NCBI GenBank assembly: GCA_026706075.1
Contig: JAPOZM010000040.1
Location: forward strand, 62,001 to 126,000
DNA length: 64,000 nucleotides
Origin: Gemmatimonadaceae bacterium
Lineage (GTDB): Bacteria; Latescibacterota; UBA2968; UBA8231
Direction of reading: 5' to 3'
Under the pieces are notes generated by a model. That model saw nothing but the letters and a program-made list of their open reading frames with translations, was not told the origin of the DNA and ran no database searches. The position numbers and the translations under genes were made by a program. Of this stretch, positions 32,623-40,357 are shown piece after piece. The first letter of the stretch is position 1. Each line of letters opens with the position of its first letter.

Positions 32623-33948
32623 TCAGCCGAAGGAGAAGCTGTAGAGGCTGGCTCTGCTGAACCGGAAGCGGATGCGCAGCGCTCCGCCGGAGGGCAAGGT
32701 GCCGCGCGTCTTCCAACGGACGGTCTGACGGACGCCACCCCCGGTGAGCGGGCGGCACTCGGACAGGCCGTAGCCGGGGACCGGGGCTCCCGACGGATCG
32801 AGGACCTCGGCCCTCAGCTCCCCCCTGGCAGCGTCGGCGTTGACGATCAGCCGCTGACCGGTCCCGGCCATGGGCGTGGTCTCCACGGTGCCCGGCCTCT
32901 CGCCGGCGTCGAGGGAGACCCAGCCGTCCTGCCGCCAGGCGGCGCGGGCGATGGCGATCTTCTTCAGCGGCACGTATCCCCCGTGGGTCGTGGTGATGCC
33001 CGTGTAGTAGAGGCGAACCTCGTCCTCCGCCAGGATGGGCCCGTTGGCGACCCCGAGAATGCAGCCGCCGTCGTAGTCGTGGGGGCCGTTCGGGATGACG
33101 GGGGACCGGTCCTCGCACCGGGACCACGACCGGCCGTCCCGGCTGTGCACCAGCTGCACGTCGATGGGACCGTCGTCCCGGCTCTGCTCCGGGCCCTTCT
33201 CTACGGGTGGACCGGTGTGCCGGAAGTGGGTGACGAAACCCAGCCACAGCCCGTGGTACGGGAAGACCGACATGTTGTAGAACTGCGAGAACAGGCCGCC
33301 CTCCGCCTGTGTCCGGGCGTCGTCGATCTGGTCCGGGGCCATGACCAGGGCGGGCTCCGACCAGCTCTGCAGGTCGGGGCTGGAGGAGAGATGGACCAGG
33401 CGGCGCCTGCGGCCCCGGTGGATGCCGTAGCGCTTGTGGAAGGCGAGGTAGTCGCCGGTGGCGGGGTCCCGGGCCAGGCAGCAGGTGTCGCCGCCGGGCA
33501 GGACGGGGTTCGCGGGGAAGAGCTGCCAGTTCAGGCCGTCCGAAGAGTGCGCGGTGCAGTAGCCGCGGCTCTCGGGTGAGCGGGAGACGCCGAGCATCTT
33601 GTAGCGGCGTTCGGGGTCTGCCGGATCGTGGATGACGCTGGGGCTGTGGAGGCGGATGGGGAGGGCGTTGGTGCCGCCGAGGTCCGGGCGGCGCCAGGAG
33701 AGGCCGTCCTGCGATTCGGCGTAGAGGACCCGGTCCGGCCAGCGCATGTACCACATGCGCAGGGTCTCGCCGTCCTCGGCGGGCAGCACCGTGCCGTAGA
33801 TGTAGACGCGCTCGTCGTCGGACGGCGCCTGCCAGGACTCCCGGCCGGAGATGACGGGGCGGGGCCGCTTTCCGCAGGGATGGGTCCGGCGAACCACCCC
33901 CTGCTTGCGGGCGATCACCTCGTCGTCGACGAAGAGGTGGGTCGTCAG
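32623..33948 (-). CDS. GH32/GH43-like beta-propeller protein, putative carbohydrate-active
   Basis: About 441 residues. The conserved N-terminal motif HLFVDDEVIARKQGVVRR opens the propeller, with repeated LRMWYMRWPDRVLYAESQDG, MLGVSRSPESRGYCTAHSSD, FHKRYGIHRGRRRRLVHLS and VRLYYTGITTTHGG, ending in a beta domain (LRIRFRFSRASLYSFSFG). This family of five-bladed propeller proteins recurs four times in the window. No ATG, GTG or TTG precedes the motif after the previous stop: the only start that keeps it is a CTG at 33948 within CTGA, overlapping the upstream gene's stop. A GTG at 33918 would remove the motif. No signal peptide is visible. Function: probable glycoside-related, substrate unknown. 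Confidence 0.72.
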   Translation of the reverse strand: MTTHLFVDDEVIARKQGVVRRTHPCGKRPRPVISGRESWQAPSDDERVYIYGTVLPAEDGETLRMWYMRWPDRVLYAESQDGLSWRRPDLGGTNALPIRLHSPSVIHDPADPERRYKMLGVSRSPESRGYCTAHSSDGLNWQLFPANPVLPGGDTCCLARDPATGDYLAFHKRYGIHRGRRRRLVHLSSSPDLQSWSEPALVMAPDQIDDARTQAEGGLFSQFYNMSVFPYHGLWLGFVTHFRHTGPPVEKGPEQSRDDGPIDVQLVHSRDGRSWSRCEDRSPVIPNGPHDYDGGCILGVANGPILAEDEVRLYYTGITTTHGGYVPLKKIAIARAAWRQDGWVSLDAGERPGTVETTPMAGTGQRLIVNADAARGELRAEVLDPSGAPVPGYGLSECRPLTGGGVRQTVRWKTRGTLPSGGALRIRFRFSRASLYSFSFG

Positions 33949-35060
33949 AAGGACGTGCCGGCGCCCTCGGCGGCGAGGTCGATCTCGGCGACGAAGATGT
34001 CGGCCGGTCCGGACTTGAAGTGCGAGAGCTCGTAGCCGGGCGGGGGCGCCTCCCGCCGGAGGGTGCCCCACCGCTCGATGTGGTGCAGGCGCTTCTTCTC
34101 GCCCTCGACGGCGCCGCCCAGGTAGGCGTGCTGCGAGTAGTAGCTGACGATCAGTCGGTCCGGCTCGAGGGAGAGAAGACCCGGATAGGCGGCGTCGCCG
34201 TCGCTCGGCAGGGCGAAGACCGGCGTCACGCCGTCCCGGTCCAGCAGGAAGATCCCCGTGTTGCCCGCCGGGGAGTGCTGGGGGACCCAGGGCGACGTGG
34301 GGTCGCGGCGGCCGGCCACGTACACCTTGCCTGCGGACTCGCACAGCGCCGGGCAGTGGATCAGCGTCTCCAGGTCCAGGCAGGACCACTCCTCGTACGG
34401 GGGGCTGGAGGTGTAGAGGAGGGAGTGCTGGCTCTCCCGCCTCGTCCGGGAGACGCACCACAGCTCCCCGTCGGGCCGGAAGATCACGTCCGCCTCGTTG
34501 AATCGCGGCGTCGTTCGGTGGTCCAGCCCGCGGGCCTCCCGCAGTTCCTGCGGGGTCGCTCCCTCGGGTTCGGAGGGAATCCTGGAGACGGAGGTCCAGT
34601 TGCGGCCGTCCTGGCTGGAGAGCAGCTCGCCCCCCTTCTCGGCGCAGTAGAAGACTCCTTCGTGCAGCTGGACGCGCCACAGCCAGTAGTTCCTGTCGTA
34701 TGCTCTGATCGGCGGCGACCACCGGTAGCCGTCGTCGGAGGCGAAGACGTAGGGGTCGACGACCTGGCGTACCCGTCCGTCCACCGGTTCGTACCAGCTG
34801 TCGGCGCAGAACACGAGGAGCTCGTCGTCGGTGGCCGCCAGCTTCACGTCCCTGGCGTCGTTGGGCGTCCTCAGGACGGCGACCTCGTCCCAGCGCTGCA
34901 GGTCGGCCGACCGGAGCAGGACGACGACGCCGTCGGGCGCCGAGTGTGCCGAGGTCCGGTCGTAGACCAGCCAGAACGTGTCCCGCCAGAAGCAGATGTC
35001 CGAACACATGTTGTGCCAGCCGTCGCGGACGACGGTGCGGTGAGACAGGACCTGCGGCAT
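33945..35060 (-). CDS. sialidase/GH43-like beta-propeller protein
   Basis: 371 residues from ATG 35060. Propeller-type repeats: DICFWRDTFWLVYDRTSAHS, VVLLRSADLQRWDEVAVLRT, LLVFCADSWYE, PYVFASDDGYRW, VFYCAEKGGELLSSQDGRNW, ADVIFRPDGELWCVSRTRRE and LLSLEPDRLIVSYYSQHAY. Most of these are Asp-box-like strands seen in sialidases and GH43 enzymes. The gene overlaps the next one by four bases. There is no signal peptide, so either it is cytoplasmic or export is by another route. A catalytic triad cannot be assigned with confidence. Confidence 0.72.
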   Translation of the reverse strand: MPQVLSHRTVVRDGWHNMCSDICFWRDTFWLVYDRTSAHSAPDGVVVLLRSADLQRWDEVAVLRTPNDARDVKLAATDDELLVFCADSWYEPVDGRVRQVVDPYVFASDDGYRWSPPIRAYDRNYWLWRVQLHEGVFYCAEKGGELLSSQDGRNWTSVSRIPSEPEGATPQELREARGLDHRTTPRFNEADVIFRPDGELWCVSRTRRESQHSLLYTSSPPYEEWSCLDLETLIHCPALCESAGKVYVAGRRDPTSPWVPQHSPAGNTGIFLLDRDGVTPVFALPSDGDAAYPGLLSLEPDRLIVSYYSQHAYLGGAVEGEKKRLHHIERWGTLRREAPPPGYELSHFKSGPADIFVAEIDLAAEGAGTSF

Positions 35061-35145
35061 GAGAGCTCCTGTATGAGATCCCCCCGCAGCGCGGCGGCGC
35101 ACGGCCTCCGGCCGGGTCGAGTGCGCGATGGGGGCAAAACTGGGC

Positions 35146-35183
35146 GCAAAAAGAGGGGGGCGAGAATCGGATCTCGCCCCCCC
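35146..35183 (-). terminator. rho-independent terminator for the 35224-36129 gene
   Basis: On the minus strand GGGGGGCGAGA pairs with TCTCGCCCCCC around a six-base loop, followed by TCTTTTTG. It lies about 40 bases after the CBM9-like gene's stop and 85 bases before the propeller genes, separating the two units. Confidence 0.88.
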
Positions 35184-35223
35184 GGGTATCAGTCGCCTTG
35201 CGGCGACGGCAGCCTCGTCACCT

Positions 35224-36129
35224 TCAGTTGGCGAAGGTATCCTTGATCCGGCCCCAGCTGTCCTGCTCGACAGCGGAGACCACGGGCACCCAGATGCTCG
35301 CGTCGTAGCCGAGGAGGGTGTAGTCGACGAAGGCATTGGCCAGGAAGTAGAGGTTGACGTTGCCGCTGTTGATCCAGTAGCCGTTGTAAGCACCGTCAGC
35401 GGGGACATCGTCGTCTACGGCGGCGAAGCCGACGCCGATGATCTCACCCTCGGTCAGATCGTGCACGACCACGTCGGGGTCGTCGATGCCCGAGGAGCTG
35501 GTGGGCAGATCGTCGAAGGGCGTCACCCACATCTCCAGGAAGGGGTTGACGGCGCCGCCGTCGGTGTCACCCTCGATGTTGTACTCCACGCCGGCGTAGG
35601 GCCTTTCGCCGGCCCAGGGCGCGGCGCCCCACAGGAACAACTCGCCCTCGATGTGCAACTGCCAGCGGTAGTTCTGGGTCAGGGCTCCCTCCCACCGCTC
35701 CGCATCGAGACCCGCTCCGGCCACGTCGTTGAATTGCTCGTCGCCGCTGTGATCGAAATCGATCGCAATCTCGGTGTTCTCGTAGTTGGTGTCGGTATAA
35801 CCAAAGAACTGGTCGTCAAAGCGCTCTTCCATGAAGTAGAAGAGGTTGGTCTCCGGGCTCCAGCCCAGGATGATGCGCGTGGCGAGGTTGGCGGGATCGG
35901 GGTCGCCCAGACCGTGGATCGCCTCGGTCAGATCGTCCTGCGTCGTCCAGAAGACGGAAGGCACGTTGTCCCAGTCTGACAGGTCACCGTCCATCACGAC
36001 AGGCCAGACACCGTCAGCGTTGATGGGGACCTGCACGGCGGCGAAGTTGTCGTCCGGCCGTTCGTGGGCGGAAGTGGCGACCGCCGCAACGAGGACGAGC
36101 GCCAAAGCGGATGCGAAGACTCCCTTCAT
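35224..36129 (-). CDS. secreted CBM9-like protein
   Basis: 301 residues from ATG 36129; AAGGAG lies eight bases upstream (the GTG at 36132 is too close). The signal peptide (GVFASALALVLVAAVATSAH) is followed by a single CBM9/DOMON-like domain with VVMDGDLSDWDNVPSVFW, ILGWSPETNLFYFMEERFDD, EIAIDFDHSGDEQF and LEMWVTPFDDLPTSS. It lacks the PKD domain of its relative at 31527. Codon composition is somewhat less GC-rich than its neighbours. It likely binds glycans outside the cell. A stem-loop and a strong terminator flank it, so it is probably monocistronic. Confidence 0.78.
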   Translation of the reverse strand: MKGVFASALALVLVAAVATSAHERPDDNFAAVQVPINADGVWPVVMDGDLSDWDNVPSVFWTTQDDLTEAIHGLGDPDPANLATRIILGWSPETNLFYFMEERFDDQFFGYTDTNYENTEIAIDFDHSGDEQFNDVAGAGLDAERWEGALTQNYRWQLHIEGELFLWGAAPWAGERPYAGVEYNIEGDTDGGAVNPFLEMWVTPFDDLPTSSSGIDDPDVVVHDLTEGEIIGVGFAAVDDDVPADGAYNGYWINSGNVNLYFLANAFVDYTLLGYDASIWVPVVSAVEQDSWGRIKDTFAN

Positions 36130-36152
36130 CACTCTATCTCCTTGTGACTTTG

Positions 36153-36176
36153 GCCGGGGGGACTCTCCCTCCCGGC
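36153..36176 (-). promoter_or_regulatory. stem-loop in the leader of the CBM9-like gene
   Basis: GCCGGGAGGGAGAGTCCCCCCGGC (minus strand, 24 bases; ends GCCGGG and CCCGGC pair) folds into a strong hairpin about ten bases upstream of the ribosome site of the 35224-36129 gene. No T-run follows, so it is not a terminator. It may affect translation or mRNA stability. Confidence 0.4.
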
Positions 36177-36678
36177 GAGATGAAGGTGCGAACGCTCGAA
36201 CGCTCGCGCCAAGAAAATCAGGCGCAATCTATCCCAAGGCTGGCGGCAAGGCAAGGATAATTGCGGCCAGCCTTCGACGGCGACGGGACTTCCACGGCGC
36301 ACAGTCGAGACCGTAACTCCTTGTAAATTGGGAAGATGAAGAGATCCTCCGGGTCCCATCCTTCAGATCCTCCCGTGGCGTTGGTCTCCACCGGTGAGTC
36401 GGACATTGCGCCTGACCGGCGTTGCGGGGACCGGATCGGTCCCTGTAAGTTGGACGGCAGAGGGACAAGGCGGCACTGCCCGAGCTTCGATCTCAGCAGG
36501 GGCAGCCTCCCGTCTCGGCAGTCCCGAGATCACGGGGCTCATGGGGCGTCGCCACCGGACCCCGGGGGCCTCGAGGGACCCGCATCCGCCCCCCCGAATC
36601 GTTACTGGAGGACTCCCCCTGCCCTTGAACTGCGTCGCCGGCCAGGGGCCCTGCCACGTCCAGCCGAAGGCCGGTTGT
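36177..36678. other. intergenic region without a recognisable gene
   Basis: About 500 bases between divergent genes. Only weak, GC-driven open frames occur on both strands, with no homology or ribosome sites I can recognise. GAACGCTC is directly repeated at about 36190-36206. The promoters of the CBM9-like gene and of the membrane protein should lie here. Confidence 0.5.
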
Positions 36679-36711
36679 GGCCACGGCCTGTCGGCGCGCG
36701 AGGCCGTGGCC
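36679..36711. repeat. perfect 11-bp inverted repeat upstream of the membrane protein gene
   Basis: GGCCACGGCCT (36679-36689) and AGGCCGTGGCC (36701-36711) are perfect inverted copies separated by 11 bases. It lies 28 bases before the ATG at 36740. It could be an operator for a dimeric repressor or an mRNA leader hairpin; no T-run follows. Its position argues against a start at the upstream GTG (36677). Confidence 0.55.
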
Positions 36712-36739
36712 TCGTGAGGCACCAGCAGCCGGGCCCCCG

Positions 36740-38701
36740 ATGACGGCACCTCCGCGGGGAGACCAGCAGGGCGCTCGGGATCTGCGCGGGATCCCGGTGC
36801 GGGGCATCCTGATCGGGGCCGTGCTGGCCCTGGTGCTCAACGTCTGCGACACCTACGCCACGAACGCGATCCAGGGGTCGTACCTGACCCTCAACTTCAG
36901 CACCCCCGCCGCCCTCTTCTTCTTCTTCTTCCTCGTCCTGGCCAGCGGCGTGGTGGGTCTCCTGCACCGGTGGCTGGAGCTGAGCCGGGCCGAGCTGATC
37001 ACGATCTACGTCATGCTGCTGGTGGCCTGCTGCATCCCCGGCATGGGCTTCACCCAGTTCATCATTCCCTGCCTCCTCGGGTCGACCTACTACGCAACGC
37101 CCGAGAACAACTGGGAGGAGCTGTACAACCAGTACATCCCGGAGTGGATGATCCCCAGGGGCGAGGGCGTGGCCCGCTACTTCTTCGAGGGGCTGCCCGA
37201 GGGGGCCTCGATCCCGTGGGGCGCCTGGGTGGTGCCCCTGGGCCTGTGGTTCGGGTTCTTCCTGGCCCTCGGCTTCGCCATGATCTGCGCCATGGTGATC
37301 CTGCGCCGGCAGTGGGTCGACAACGAGCGGCTCACCTACGCCCTGGTGCAGGTGCCGATGGAGATGATCCAGGGGGAGGAAGGCGGCGCCGTGGGCCGCT
37401 CCTTCTTCACCAACAAGACGATGTGGCTGGGCTTCGCCGTCTCCTTCCTGCTGCTGAGCGTCATCGGGCTGAACACCTACTTCCCGGAGTTCCCCCGCTT
37501 CGAGCGCACCGTGGGCCTGCCCCTGTTCGGCAATACCGGGCTAAGCTTCTGGTTCAGCCCGCCGTGGACGGGGTTCTTCTACTTCGTCAGCCTCGACATC
37601 TCGGCCTCGATCTGGGTCTTCTACCTCCTCGTCCGGCTGCAGCGGGGCGTCTTCAACGTCCTCGGCGTGCACAGCACGCAGCGCATCGATTTCTACTCCG
37701 AGGACCCCTTCCTCGCCCACCAGGGCCTCGGGGCGATGATCGTCTTCGTCCTCGTCGGTCTGTGGGTGGCGCGGCGGCACCTGCGCCAGGTGGCGGCCAG
37801 GGCCCTCCGCGGGGCTCGCGAGGTCGACGACAGCGGCGAGATCCTCACCTACCGGCAGGCGTTCTTCGGGCTCGTCGCCGGCCTGCTGATCGTCGCCGTC
37901 TGGCTGTCGGCGACCGGCCTTCCCTTCGCGGTGGCCCTGCTCTTCGTCTTCGGCGCCATGGTCCTGTTCATGGCCCTGACGCGGGTCGTCGCCGAGGGCG
38001 GCATCCCGGCGATGCGGCCTCCCCTGATGACCTCGACCTTCGTGATCTCCACGGTCGGCACCTCCGCCATCGGCGCCCAGGGCCTGGTGGCCCTCGGCTT
38101 CTCCTACGGCTGGCACTCGGAGATCCGCTCCTTCGTCATGTCTTCGGTCGCCAACGGACTCAAGATGAGCGAGATGATCCGCGGACCGAAGCGCCGCCTG
38201 TTCTGGGCCATCGTCGTCGCCATCCTCGTCAGCCTGGCGGGTTCCTCCTATATCACGCTGGTCATGGCCTACGAGCACGGCGGCATCAACCTCAACCCCC
38301 TGTTCTTCTCATGGCAGTCCACCCACTTCGGGCCCATGGACATGACGCCGCGCATCTCCGGGGCGCCCGAAGGCCCGCGCTGGGACGCCGTGCAGTTCAT
38401 GCTCATCGGGGGAGGGGTGATGTCGGCCCTCATGTGGGCTCGCCACCAGTTCGTGTGGTGGCCGCTGAACCCCCTCGGTTTCACCATCGCCGCCAACTGG
38501 AAGACGGGCCACATCTTCTGCAGCGCCCTGGTCGCCTGGTGCCTGAAGTACCTGATCCTGCGCTACGGCGGCGTGCGCCTCTACCGCAGCCTGCGGCCCT
38601 TCTTCCTGGGCCTGATCCTGGGCGAGATCGTCGGCGCCGGCGTGTTCCTGGTGATCGACTACCTCACCGGCACCACGGGCAGCTTCCTCACCCAGATCTG
38701 A
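36740..38701 (+). CDS. DUF6785/DUF6784-type multi-pass membrane protein
   Basis: 653 residues. After a short basic N-terminus (RGIPVRGILIGAVLALVLN) come 12 or more membrane helices, including STPAALFFFFFLVLASGVVG and LVACCIPGMGFTQFIIPCLL. It matches the DUF6785 (N-terminal) and DUF6784 (C-terminal) transmembrane family, which shares features with oligopeptide (OPT)-like transporters. The best-conserved segments are RRQWVDNERLTYALVQVP and LMALTRVVAEGGIPAMRPP, the latter shaped like a re-entrant substrate loop (VAEGGIP). Transport of an oligosaccharide or peptide is a guess; the propeller genes downstream suggest sugar use. Start: ATG 36740, no strong ribosome site. Confidence 0.75.
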   Translation: MTAPPRGDQQGARDLRGIPVRGILIGAVLALVLNVCDTYATNAIQGSYLTLNFSTPAALFFFFFLVLASGVVGLLHRWLELSRAELITIYVMLLVACCIPGMGFTQFIIPCLLGSTYYATPENNWEELYNQYIPEWMIPRGEGVARYFFEGLPEGASIPWGAWVVPLGLWFGFFLALGFAMICAMVILRRQWVDNERLTYALVQVPMEMIQGEEGGAVGRSFFTNKTMWLGFAVSFLLLSVIGLNTYFPEFPRFERTVGLPLFGNTGLSFWFSPPWTGFFYFVSLDISASIWVFYLLVRLQRGVFNVLGVHSTQRIDFYSEDPFLAHQGLGAMIVFVLVGLWVARRHLRQVAARALRGAREVDDSGEILTYRQAFFGLVAGLLIVAVWLSATGLPFAVALLFVFGAMVLFMALTRVVAEGGIPAMRPPLMTSTFVISTVGTSAIGAQGLVALGFSYGWHSEIRSFVMSSVANGLKMSEMIRGPKRRLFWAIVVAILVSLAGSSYITLVMAYEHGGINLNPLFFSWQSTHFGPMDMTPRISGAPEGPRWDAVQFMLIGGGVMSALMWARHQFVWWPLNPLGFTIAANWKTGHIFCSALVAWCLKYLILRYGGVRLYRSLRPFFLGLILGEIVGAGVFLVIDYLTGTTGSFLTQI

Positions 38702-38881
38702 AGGGCCCGGCCGGGGTTCCGGGTCTACATGCGCCTCGGAGGGATCCCCCCGGCGAGGCGGCAAAGCGCGGCCCCGGCGGCTGTTGCCCGGGGGAACAGC
38801 GAGTCTTTCGTTAGCGCCGGCGCGGAGCCGCCGGCACAGGCTGGTCGGAAGGATGGCCTGCAACCACGGAGAGGATCCCGG

Positions 38882-40351
38882 ATGGCGAAGAGGAAGACAG
38901 GGAAAGCGAAGGCCGCACCGAAGAGGAAGGCGGCCGGCAGGGCCCGGGCGGGAGTACCCGCGGGTGTCATCGAGCTGGGCGACCGGCGCGAGCTGTTCGT
39001 CGACGACTACCTGATCGAGCGGCTCACCAACGTCGAGCTGCGCCTGCAGAAGCCGGTGCCGCGGAACGTGGCCCTCGACCACGATGTGCCGTGGGAGGGC
39101 AACACCAGCGCCTACCACACGGTCTTCCAGGACGGCCGCCTGTTCCGCGCCTACTACCGGGGCTCTCACTACGACCGGGCCGGCTACAAACCGGTCGTGT
39201 GCTACGCCGAAAGCCGCGACGGCATCGAGTGGTACCGGCCGGAGCTGGGCCTGGTGAGCTACAAGGGCTCGACGCGCAACAACATCATCTGGGACGGCCC
39301 CGGCTCGCTCGATTTCACACCCTTCCGCGACACCAATCCGGACTGCCGCGAGGGAGAGGAGTACAAGGCCCTGGGCAGCCCGAGCGCGCGCAGCCGTGAG
39401 GAGCAGGCCCTCCTCGCCTTCAAGTCGCCGGACGGCGTGCACTGGAGCCTGCTGTCGGAGAAGCCGGTGATGGATCACACGGCGGGCACCAATGCCTTCG
39501 ACTCGCAGAACCTGGCCTTCTACGAGCCTCGCCGAGGCTGCTACGTCGAGTACCACCGCGACTCCATCTACCCCGGCGGCGTACGCTACCGCCAGATCAT
39601 GACCTGCACGTCGACGGACTTCCGCCGCTGGACGAAGCCGCAGCTGCTCGACTACGGCGACGCGCCCCTCGAGCACCTCTACACCAACGCCGTGACGCCC
39701 TACTACCGGGCCCCGCACATCTACATGGGCTTCCCCAAGCGCTTCATGCCGGACCGCCGCATGCCCGGCAACACGGTCGGAGGCGTATCGGACGGCCTGT
39801 TCATGACCAGCCGCGACGGCCTGCACTTCAAGCGCTGGGGAGAGGCCTTCGTGCCGCCCGGGCCGCAGCGCAGGCGTTGGGGGAGCCGCAACAACATGAC
39901 GGCCTGGGGTATCCTGGAGACGGCCAGCGACCTTCCCACGGCGCCCAGGGAGCTGTCGATCTTCAGCGGCGAGGGATTCTTCGGCGGCGAGGCCACCCGG
40001 CTGCGGCGCTACACCCTGCGCCTGGACGGCTTCGTCTCGGCCAAGGCGCCGCTGAAGGGGGGCGAGCTGATCACGCGGCCCTTCACCTTCGACGGCGGGG
40101 CCCTGAGCCTGAACGCGGCCACGTCCGCCGCCGGCTCGGTGCGCGTCGAGCTCCAGGACGGCGACGGCAAGGCGCTGAAGGGGTACGCCCTCCGCGACTG
40201 CGACGAGATCTACGGCGACTACCTGGACCGCATCGTCACCTGGAAGGGCCTGGCCGACGTCCGCGGCCTGGCCGGCCAACCGGTGCGCCTGCGCTTCGCC
40301 CTCAGCGACGCCGACCTGTACAGCCTGCGGTTCACGCCGCTGCCCGTCTGA
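38882..40351 (+). CDS. GH32/GH43-like propeller protein with basic N-terminal tail
   Basis: 489 residues from ATG 38882. Residues 1-24 are a lysine/arginine/alanine-rich tail (KRKTGKAKAAPKRKAAGRAR), which is unusual. The conserved opening ELFVDDYLIERL follows, then propeller elements (FRAYYRGSHYDRAGYKPVV, CYAESRDGIEWYRPELGLV, LLAFKSPDGVHWSLLSEKP, DSQNLAFYEPRRGCYVEY) and a C-terminal beta domain (ITRPFTFDGGALSLNAATS, YSLRFTPLPV). It may bind or cleave a glycan. The tail is not a signal peptide. It stands 180 bases after the membrane protein and 6 bases before the next propeller gene. Confidence 0.72.
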   Translation: MAKRKTGKAKAAPKRKAAGRARAGVPAGVIELGDRRELFVDDYLIERLTNVELRLQKPVPRNVALDHDVPWEGNTSAYHTVFQDGRLFRAYYRGSHYDRAGYKPVVCYAESRDGIEWYRPELGLVSYKGSTRNNIIWDGPGSLDFTPFRDTNPDCREGEEYKALGSPSARSREEQALLAFKSPDGVHWSLLSEKPVMDHTAGTNAFDSQNLAFYEPRRGCYVEYHRDSIYPGGVRYRQIMTCTSTDFRRWTKPQLLDYGDAPLEHLYTNAVTPYYRAPHIYMGFPKRFMPDRRMPGNTVGGVSDGLFMTSRDGLHFKRWGEAFVPPGPQRRRWGSRNNMTAWGILETASDLPTAPRELSIFSGEGFFGGEATRLRRYTLRLDGFVSAKAPLKGGELITRPFTFDGGALSLNAATSAAGSVRVELQDGDGKALKGYALRDCDEIYGDYLDRIVTWKGLADVRGLAGQPVRLRFALSDADLYSLRFTPLPV

Positions 40352-40357
40352 GATCCG

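Noticed and set aside
36677..36739. Upstream GTG start of the DUF6785-type protein
   Set aside because: It would translate through the perfect inverted repeat and give an arginine/alanine-rich extension unlike the family.
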